A model generated the notes under the pieces. That model saw only the letters and a list, made by a program, of their open reading frames with translations, was not told the DNA's origin and did no database searches. DNA of 64,000 nt, taken from positions 18,807,001-18,871,000 of the forward strand of contig JARWIR010000010.1 in assembly GCA_029959085.1 (NCBI GenBank). The letters run 5' to 3'. The stretch comes from Nemophila menziesii (lineage: Eukaryota; Streptophyta; Magnoliopsida; Boraginales; Hydrophyllaceae). A program made the position numbers and the translations under genes. Every line of letters starts with the position of its first letter. Positions within the stretch are counted from its first letter, which is position 1. Below are positions 56,637-64,000 of this stretch, piece by piece.

Positions 56637-58271
56637 CTATATAGAGAAGAAAGATGGTCTCCAAGACCCTATATATAATTCACCCTTCCCATTATGCAGC
56701 CTTGCATTCCTATTCATCCAAATATGGTATACATAAGCTGTGAACCATCCCCCATGAATAAAATTCAGGAATTTAGTTTGAGCTCTATCCATTACCAATT
56801 CCATTACTTCATCCCAAGTCTTACAATCAGGCCAAACTACACCACATTTCTGCACACACCTAATCAAAATCCTCCTCGCAAAAGGGCAACAAATAAACAG
56901 GTGGTCTCTATCTTCCACTGCATTATAACACAAATCACATTTGCTATCCAAATCCAAACCCCACTCACTCATTCTATATTTAGTTGGTAACCTATTAAGA
57001 CAAGCTAACCAAGCGATGAACTTACATTTAGGTACATTTGTTTTATACCACACTATTCTTGTCCATTCCAAAATAACACTTGTACCTCTTACAATCTGCA
57101 GAGTTTTTCTAAATGAAAAATTCTCTTTGCAACTAGCAGACCATTTGATTTTATCATCTCCAGAGCTGAGCCTTGGAACTAACTCAACCAATCCACTCAA
57201 TTCCCCAGGAAAATGCCATCTCCCTCTGTTAAAACAAGTGCTCACAGTTTTATTCACCCACACACTACTAAAATCCAACTCTCTCTTCAAAGCTTCATTA
57301 ACATTCTGGCCTCTTATCCACCTATCCCAATATAAGTAAGTGTTTTCTCCATTCCTGACTTCATGAGTAATGAAATCATAGGCTAATTCTCTTACCTTCA
57401 ACACTTTCTTCCATATCCATGCCATGTCCTGCCTCTCACTCATGCCCCATATACAATTTCCCTTCAAAACATTACTATGGGCCCAACAACTCAATAAGTT
57501 CTTACTTCTCTTATACACCCTCCATAATAAACTGAGCATACACATCTTATTCAACACTTCAATATTAGGCACATTCAAGCCACCTTCAGCTACAGGAGTA
57601 CATACCTTTTCCCAAGCTACCTTAGCACCTCTTGATCCTTCAAAGTTACCTTTCCAAAGAAAACTAGCAAGCTTCTGATTCAACTTATAGATCACCTGCT
57701 TTGGTAACAAAAAAACTCTACACCAATAGAGTACTTTGCTCACTAAAACCACCTTTATTAGCTCCAATTTACCTGCATAAGTCAACATTTTGTTACTCCA
57801 GTTGTTAATATTATCACATATCCTTTCCACCAACTTATTTGCATCACCCAAGCTCAGCTTTTTTGTGCTTAAAGGCACTCCTAAGTATCTAACAGGTAGC
57901 CTACCCTCCTTGATCCCCAAAATCTGCACGATACTCTTACTATCTTCACTAGATAATCCACCAAAGTACACTTTACTTTTACTATTATTAATTCTCAATC
58001 CTGACATCCTAGAGAAGATATCAAGTCCATCCTTTATAACTTCAGTTGAATTCACATCTGCCTTCATGAAGATGAGCAAGTCATCTGCAAACATAATATG
58101 ATTCAGTTTAAATTGTTCACACCTCGGGTGATAAGAAAACTTCTTATTATTTCCACAAGCTCTGAATATAGAGGTCAAAACTTCCATACTAAGCACAAAT
58201 AGATAAGGGGATATTGGTTCCCCTTGTCTTAAACCTCTTTTACCTTGAAAAAACCCCCACCATCTCACCAT
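56637..58271 (-). pseudogene. LINE RT C-terminal half and zf-RVT
   Basis: 544 open codons: GKRGLRQGEPISPYLFVLSM, HIMFADDLLIFMKAD (catalytic FADD intact), VRYLGVPLSTKKLSLGDANK, KVAWEKVCTPVAEGGLNVPN (connection), FITHEVRNGENTYLYWDRWI, and the zf-RVT ligands CDLCYNAVEDRDHLFICCPFA. It overlaps the upstream RT frame by a shift at 58240-58271. The C-terminus ends prematurely in a foreign tail (SWRPSFFSI). Confidence 0.82.
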
Positions 58272-58950
58272 TTACACCAATAGAATAGCTTGGTGTTGAA
58301 ACACGCATCTTTATCCAATCTATGAATATACTTGGAAACCCAAAAGCATTAAGAGTCTTGAAAATAAAGCTCCAGTTCAGGCTATCATATGCTTTTTGAA
58401 TATCCACATTAATAGTGCATCTTGGAGATATATTACATTTTTCATACTCATGTAGCACATCCTGAGCAACTATAATATTATCACAGATGTATCTTCCACT
58501 CACAAAAGCTGCTTGATTGTTTGACACTATTGAATCCATAACCTCTCTAAGCCTCTCAGTTATTATCCTTGACAAAGTCTTGTATGAAGTGTTGACACAG
58601 GATATAGGCCTAAACAATCTAACATTTGAAGGAGTAGTCACTTTAGGTATCAATGTAATATTTGTGGTGTTCACTTCTCTGAGCATCTTCCTACTCTCAA
58701 ACAACTCCATAACAGCTTTACAGAACTCCTCTCCTACAATATGCCAACAAACCTTATAAAACTTAGAGGTGAACCCATCAGGTCCAGGGTATTTGTCCTC
58801 ACTGATAAAGAACAAGGCCTTCTTCACTTCTTCAGCTGTAACTAGTTTTATTAGCTTCTCTCTTTGTTCATCAGTGAGGCTGACTCTTAATAGCTTCTTT
58901 ATACTCTCTACACTGCATCTCTCTTCATGTCTATCTTTAGAACCAATCAA
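58240..58950 (-). pseudogene. LINE RT N-terminal half
   Basis: 236 codons with EDKYPGPDGFTSKFYKVCW, NVRLFRPISCVNTSYKTLSR, AAFVSGRYICDNIIVAQDVL and INVDIQKAYDSLNWSFI, the RT finger and first palm motifs including the first catalytic Asp. Frameshifts at both ends. Confidence 0.8.
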
Positions 58951-58990
58951 CTCTTGATAGAACTTTATAAATTCATATCTTCAGGCCTGG

Positions 58991-59697
58991 TTAATACTTC
59001 CCATTATCATTGATAAGTGTAGTGACTCTGTTCTTTGCTTGCCTCCCTTTAATAAACTTAAAGTAATAAGCTGAGCTTGAATCACTTTCCTTAGTCCAAG
59101 TAGCTCTAGATTTTTGCTTAAGTACTTCATGCTCCTGCATAATAGCTTCTTCAAGTTTGGATAAAATAATCTTCTCCTCAGCTATTATAGACTCATCACT
59201 CTTTCCTTGCATAATAAGGTCCTGCAACTTTCCCAAGGATAATCTCAGGTTAGTAATATATAAAGGATCCTTTTTAAAGTACATTTTTTAAAAGCTTTCA
59301 AGGCTTTCTTGACAATTCTCTGTTTGGTGCAGAGTTTGAACATTTCAGACACCTCTACTCCAGTACTCCAAGCTTTTCCAACCACCTGAAGAAATTTTTC
59401 ATGATTACACCATATATTGAAGAACCTGAAAGGAGAAGGACCTCTACTTTGTCCCCTACCAATTTCCATATGCACCACACAATGGTCAGAATTAGAGGGT
59501 GCAAGATATAGTACATTTGAATGTATTAAGTCCATCCATTTCACATTGATATGTAGTCTATCAATCCTACTAGCTCTTAAATTCTTCAAACTCCTATTAG
59601 TCCAAGTGTAGAAGTTCCCACAGATTTGGTGCTCAAACATCTCTGCTTCCTCAACACAATCAATAAACTCTTGTGTGTACTCATTAATCTACTTGAG
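58991..59697 (-). pseudogene. LINE endonuclease C-terminus and linker
   Basis: 59245-59640 has FYTWTNRSLKNLRASRIDRL and PSNSDHCVVHMEI (catalytic SDH). 58991-59284 has the linker ESDSSSAYYFKFIKGRQAKNR. The reading can be extended to about 59690 (EFIDCVEEAEM) where it stops abruptly at an inversion point. Confidence 0.75.
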
Positions 59698-59780
59698 TGT
59701 GATGTATGCAAGTAATAATGAAAAGGAAAGGAGAATGTTATGGAGTGACTTAGTGAGGTGGTTTGGGTTTCCTTAGTTTA
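59697..59780 (+). mobile_element. inverted LINE endonuclease segment
   Basis: On the plus strand, opposite to the adjoining LINE, this reads VMYASNNEKERRMLWSDLV, matching the endonuclease segment of the sister LINE at 24738-24998 (FVYASNNDDERENLWADMV). It is the sequence that should lie just upstream of the break, in reverse orientation. Confidence 0.65.
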
Positions 59781-59984
59781 TAAAGTCCCTTCTCATAATA
59801 GTTCAAAGTAAAGCCTAACTAAATCAAGACACTATGCAATTTTACTACAATACCCTCCTGTACATTCGTTTCTCTCTCCTCTTCAATTTTTTTAATTCTT
59901 TTTTCTTTTTTTTCCAGTAATTCGTTTTTAATTTTTTTTTGTTCTTTTCATTTAACGGAGGAATCCGTACTCATGGGTACAAAC

Positions 59985-60157
59985 CAGGGCCGGCACGAGA
60001 AAGCAAAATATGCTTAGTTACCTAAAGCAAGACTTATTTTTCAGGGCCTTTTGTAACTATAAAAAATTTATTTTGATAAAATTAGGGCCCTTTTTTATTA
60101 AAAAGAAAAGGGGCCTAAGGCAACCGCCTTGGTGGCCTTACCCAAGGGCCGACCCTA
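59985..60157. mobile_element. hAT-type MITE, 173 bp
   Basis: Ends CAGGGCCGGCAC and, inverted, TAGGGTCGGCCC. Flanked by a perfect 8-bp duplication GTACAAAC (59977-59984 and 60158-60165). Non-coding. Confidence 0.88.
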
Positions 60158-60165
60158 GTACAAAC

Positions 60166-60925
60166 TTGTGTTAGTTTTTAAGGTTGTTAAGTTAAGTAAA
60201 ATGGTTTTTTATATAATTACAATTATAGGTGTCCATGTCCAAATCGGATTTTGTCCATCTAATTGTCCAAGTACCAATAGGGCTGTACACAATGCATCAA
60301 ATATGTCCAAGGTTATAATGTAGGGGATGTACATATGTGTAGTGTTTAAATTAATCTTTTAATACATTAATTTTTTTATACAGATTCCTCAAACTTAGTG
60401 TGTAATTAGTATGTTATTCGTGTTTAATTTTTACCTACAAAAATAATAAACTAGATTAGAGTTTAAATTTTTTTAAACTAAAACAATAAATCCTACTATC
60501 TCTAATACTATCTAATATCTAGACCTAAAAAGTTGGACATAAGTTTACCCTAATGTTTGGACCCTTACCACACTCAAGAAGGTTATGGCCCAAATATTTT
60601 TGCACAATCACGTTTTTAAAAAAAAAAAAAAAAACACAGACTGTCGGTGTTTGAAAATTAGTTACAGCCATGTCTGGACCAACAAGTCAGGTAAAAAAAC
60701 AAAAATTTGTACATTTACCAAGCTCAGACACACTGGTTGAGCCCATTAGGTCTGGAACCAATGTGTTATGGGCCAAAAAGTGAAGACAATCACGTTTATA
60801 TAAAAAAAAAAAAACGAGATCAATGCGAACCCACGAACTGCGACCAAAACAAAAGGTCAAGGCGCTGCAGCGTCGATCTGACTCGTGAGGTTTGATGTTG
60901 AGGCCACGAACTGAGATCGGAGAAG
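60166..60925 (+). promoter_or_regulatory. intergenic and probable promoter of the 60.9 kb gene
   Basis: No ORF of note. Contains A-runs at 60617-60634 and 60801-60814. The 100 bases before the ATG are GC-richer, as in a 5' UTR. I assign no TATA box. Confidence 0.35.
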
Positions 60926-61641
60926 ATGAGGCGGCAAGCGGCGGCAGTGATCTCAGCGGAAGAGAATGACCACGGCGAAGAGAACGGAGGTCAGATTCTG
61001 GCGAAGTTCTATGAAGAGAGTTTCGTTCGTGCTAAGAAGGAGGAGTTTCATGTCAAGAGGAGATCTCAAGTTTGGTAATGATCTTCACAATTTGTTTTTA
61101 TTTTATTTATTGCAGATTTGATTTTGTTTATTTTTGATATTGTTTACACTCTGATGATTTTTCTGCACGAACGAACAGGTACACTAAAGCGCTATATAAT
61201 GCAAAATGCAAAAAATATAGGTAAATCTCCATAAAATGCAGAAATTTCACCTAGGTCCCTACATTAAGACAACTTTTCCATATAGGTCCCAATATTATGT
61301 GTGTTTTACCGTCTTACACTTTTCGAAATTGCTACAAAATGCTCTATTTTTTTAAGAAATTGAGACTATTAAGACACACATTGGGAACTAAATAATACTT
61401 TTTTAAATAACACTTAAAAGGTGAAACATTTTAAATTGGTTTTTGAGATGTGTATAAACTAATTGTGTAGGTGTTGAGAGTTCAAGGACTATGATTACGG
61501 CATATCATGATTTGGTAACTGTGAGATATAGATAACCGAGATGATGCAATAGATCTTTTGAAGGTTACAAAAAGAAATTCGAAGTCTCACAAAAATCACT
61601 CAACAAAGAAAAAGAAAAACATGAGGAAGCAAATACAGCTC

Positions 61642-61735
61642 AACGCAACTTGGAATGCGGAGACCAACCAAATAGCCGAAATTATTATCAGAAGTAGTAC
61701 AATTAATTGTGCTTCCTAGCATTCTAGAGAAGCAA
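61642..61735 (+). repeat. third copy (direct) of the hairpin arm
   Basis: CAACGCAACTTGGAATGCGG ... TCTAGAGAAGCAA repeats in direct orientation at 61779-61878 with a few differences. Confidence 0.85.
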
Positions 61736-61737
61736 AA

Positions 61738-62156
61738 GATGATCCTCAACTTTAGTTCTAAGGGAATCTTCATTCAACAACGCAACTTGGAATGCGGAGA
61801 CCAACCAAATAATCGAAATTATTATCAGAAGCAGCAATACAATTAATTGTTCTTCTTCCCAGCATTCTAGAGAAGCAACTGCCAAAGCAATGGCATAATA
61901 TATTACTTGACACTCCGATTTTACCCTGTTATGTAATTGTGTGAAGTCTTCAGACAATTACATAACAAGGTAAAATCGGAATGTCAAGTAATATGAATCT
62001 TGCCATTGCTTTGGCAGTTGCTTCTCTAGAATGCTGGGAAACACAACAATTAATTGTATTGCTGCTTCTGATAATAATTTCGATTATTTGGTTGGTCTCC
62101 GCATTCCAAGTTGCGTTGTTGAATGAAGATTCCTTAGAAGTAAAGTTGAGGATCAT
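61738..62156. repeat. 200-bp near-perfect inverted repeat (hairpin)
   Basis: Left arm 61738-61940, loop 61941-61953, right arm 61954-62156. About eleven differences over roughly 203 positions. The plus strand of the right arm (and minus strand of the left arm) encodes AIALAVASLECWE followed by LLLLIIISIIWLVSAFQVAL, a hydrophobic stretch. The left arm keeps one more C than the right (CCCTTAG versus CCTTAG). Confidence 0.92.
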
Positions 62157-62655
62157 GTTATCCAAGAAAAGATCTTTAATGATGAGGTGACAGTACTTGG
62201 TGAATGTGTAAAGCATTACATACCTTACAGCAACAAGAAGGTATTTGCTTCAACTAATGAGTCAATGGGATCCTTTGTAGACAGACTTATTTTAGCTATA
62301 AAGTTAGAAGACTTTAAAGCTTCGAAGTTCATAAGTGTCATGTGGTGGAGCATTATTAAGACTACTATCGATAATATTATAGTGGTGATTGTGGTTTCTG
62401 CTATAATTTATTATCGTTTTTGCCAGTAAGTTAATTTTATTCCCTTTACTTTTCAGTTATCTTATATTCACGGGTCTTATTATGCTTTTGATTTGTCTAG
62501 CAAATCAAAAGATCCATGTGTCAAGCCAGGTGAGGGTGCAGCAAGGTGAGGGTGCTGCAGGTAATGATACTTCAGGTAATGATACTTTAAGAGTTGTCCG
62601 TATGTTTGGAGGTAAGGGTGGAGAGGTTCAGCTTCATCCTAGCTTGGTGGAGTAA

Positions 62656-63061
62656 GACAACGGTTCTTTTAGTGTGTTTTTTTTTTTAAAGTATGAGTGA
62701 ACATCTATTAGGAAAAATCTAGTCTGTTATGCAACATGTTAGATGTTAATCTGTTTTTAAATTGTAATAGATCATCTTATCATCTTCTTCTGATGAATGT
62801 TTTGTTTGATCAATTAATACTTTAAGAGTTTGATCAAAAGCTTTGATGTTACTTTTAAGAGTTTAAATCCCTATATTTGAAACATAAATCACTACCGAGG
62901 CTTTTCGAGTTTGGCAAGAAAAAAAATTTCCTTGCATCATGTAATTACTTGAGAGCAGCAGGAATTATGTAACCTCTTTAAGTATTTTTTATTATACCTG
63001 AGTTTGCTCTCAAAATCAAATAGAGTACTGGTTTGGGAATTTTTCTTTGAGCAACACAGAA

Positions 63062-63067
<6 letters not shown>
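62656..63067. other. 3' flank of the 60.9 kb gene
   Basis: AT-rich with no gene; holds the probable 3' UTR of the plus-strand gene and the degenerate 3' end of the minus-strand F-box pseudogene. Confidence 0.4.

Positions 63068-63121
<54 letters not shown>
63068..63121. repeat. (TA)n microsatellite
   Basis: An uninterrupted run of about 26 TA units preceded by CACACACA. Confidence 0.95.
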
Positions 63122-63126
<5 letters not shown>

Positions 63127-63870
63127 CTCTAGTCTTCTTATTACAAGATTTAATGACCAACATTATAGGGAGAAAAAGCTGTCTGTATAAAAGCCTTAGC
63201 CATGTCGTTGCTTGTTTTATTTCACTCATCTTCTTGAAGCGCTTGTGTTTTGAATCATAATAGTCAAGAGTTTCAGTTTTACCTCCATACGTAATTCTCC
63301 ATCATCACGCAGATCCATAGGAACGATGAACTTCAACAAATCATCATAAAATCCATCTATACTCTCTATCCCATGAATAACCTTTGCAATCTTTCATTAA
63401 TACCCAAATATCTATCACATTTGGAGTAGATGTATAGGATCAACCAAGCACAATTTCCCTCTCAATTTCGACCGGTTGATACTCCCGCGCAGTAGAAGCG
63501 GCTATCAAAAACCAATTACCATCATTATCATCATTCATCAATATACAACAAAGTCAGGGGGCAAAGATTGTGCCAAAAGTTTCCTTCTCCAAATTAAAAG
63601 TCTTGATTGAAAAATATTCCCATAGATATTCCAACCAATTCGACCATATGACCAATAAAACATACTCATTGCTCTCCTTTATATACCCCATACCCCCATA
63701 GAAGGAACCAGTTCCTCTTTCCCATACGTAGAAAGACTAGGATGATTACACACATAAAACTTTCTATTATCACCAAAGAAGCATATTAATCCCACTTTGA
63801 CGGCAACACATACACACTATAGCAATTAAATTGTGGTTGAGAAATTCAAAGCGTTTTTACTTATTTTTGC
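63127..63870 (-). pseudogene. F-box protein, F-box-associated domain fragment
   Basis: Read on the minus strand in shifting frames: LICFFGDNRKFYVCNHPSL (about 63790), VPSMGV, SLPPDFVVY (about 63550), NDGNWFLIAASTAREYQPVE, DIWVLMKDCKGYSWDREYRW (about 63390), VPMDLRDDGEL, ITYGGKTETLDYYDSKHKRF (about 63260) and LYRQLFLPIML. This is the usual order of an F-box-associated interaction domain, which recruits substrates to SCF ubiquitin ligases. At least two frameshifts (one at DGEL/ITYGG near 63290) and stops break it. The F-box itself would lie right of 63870 and is not identified. Confidence 0.62.
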
Positions 63871-64000
63871 GTGTTGGTCCAAAATTCTCTTCTATGTATG
63901 TATGTATAGGTTTGGTTCTTGTTGTGGTCGGTTACTGCACGAATCAGAAAGGGAATTTCATTACTCGTTCTCTTTTTTGTTCCAAAATTTCATTGCTCGT
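63871..64000. other. right edge, nothing assigned
   Basis: Short AT-rich end with a TATG repeat (63893-63907). It might contain the upstream part of the F-box pseudogene, but no motif is readable. Confidence 0.3.

Larger units (their letters stand above)
56637..59697 (-). mobile_element. L1-type LINE, 5' and 3' truncated
   Basis: Minus strand. Endonuclease end 59697-59245, linker 59284-58991, RT 58950-56900 and zf-RVT 57050-56700. The 3' end lacks the tail: coding stops at 56637 with no T-run. It belongs to the family of the LINE at 21420-26630. This is the only LINE in the window whose RT active-site box is unaltered (FADD). Confidence 0.82.
60926..62655 (+). pseudogene. unidentified multi-exon plant gene, probably damaged
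   Basis: Exon 1 60926-61074 (MRRQAAAVISAEENDH ... VKRRSQV), exon 2 61179-61220 (WYTKALYNAKCKKY) and exon 3 from 61553 (RSFEGYKKKFEVSQ ... KEKEKHEEANTAQ, Lys/Glu-rich, coiled-coil-like) join in phase at GT/AG borders. Exon 3 then runs into a duplicated/inverted segment and a stop near 61698. Coding resumes at about 62125-62425 (VIQEKIFNDEVTVLGECVKH ... ISVMWWSIIKTTIDNIIV, a hydrophobic helix), with a donor at 62426 and acceptor at 62500. The final part ends GEVQLHPSLVE at 62655, after a 16-bp duplication that shifts the frame. I do not recognise the family. Function unknown; could be a C-terminally anchored coiled-coil protein. Confidence 0.5.

Noticed and set aside
62937..63229. Minus frames with Tyr-Ile repeats
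   Set aside because: Product of the (TA)n run at 63068-63121; only the upstream residues belong to the F-box relic.

Overview
This is a stretch of nuclear chromosome from a flowering plant, almost certainly a eudicot. The evidence is AT-rich intergenic DNA, plant-type GT-AG introns, two clearly plant genes at the edges and middle, and a dense mix of plant transposable elements (L1-type LINEs with zf-RVT and RNase H tails, copia and gypsy LTR elements primed by initiator-Met tRNA, a Soymar-like mariner, hAT and Tourist-type MITEs). I cannot name the species from sequence alone.

Layout. 1-839: first exon of a GT14 beta-glucuronosyltransferase-like gene (minus, remainder off the left edge). 1730-7589: a small non-autonomous LTR element (tRNA-iMet PBS) containing a mariner (2034-6770), which itself contains a LINE 3' fragment (2281-3960). 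8770-10600: ghost of a SIRE/Maximus-like copia 3' end. 10988-15235: nearly complete but dead LINE, followed upstream by an in-frame 27-bp minisatellite. 16549-18899: another dead LINE. 18900-28700: gypsy-type LTRs (1.3-1.55 kb, family TGATGTCTCC...CCA), one split by a nearly full-length LINE (21420-26630). 28712-34732: plus-strand LINE carrying a further LTR copy and a Tourist-like MITE. 35725-36762: intact intronless sugar-phosphate/phosphate translocator gene (minus), the best protein gene here. 37246-42000: LINE tail, copia relic, a 1.2 kb hAT element with perfect 8-bp duplication and another LTR copy. 42184-42650: 83-bp tandem array with tRNA-like boxes. 42776-44436: probable solo copia LTR. 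45136-47287: LINE with its reverse-transcriptase core deleted. 48218-55670: young, full-length SIRE-like copia element (minus) inserted into a GC-rich, gene-like unidentified sequence. 56637-59780: LINE with an inverted 5' end. 59985-60157: hAT MITE. 60926-62655: unidentified multi-exon plant gene, probably damaged, containing a 200-bp near-perfect hairpin. 63127-63870: F-box-associated-domain pseudogene (minus).

How it works together. Only the GT14 exon, the translocator and perhaps the 60.9-62.7 kb gene look like host function; the rest is a nested retrotransposon landscape whose order of insertion can be read from interrupted elements. I see no novel multi-gene system. The most interesting unexplained structures are the hairpin inside the 61-62 kb gene, the palindrome clusters in the copia LTRs and at 56.25-56.39 kb, the tRNA-box tandem array, and the in-frame minisatellite at 15.7 kb.
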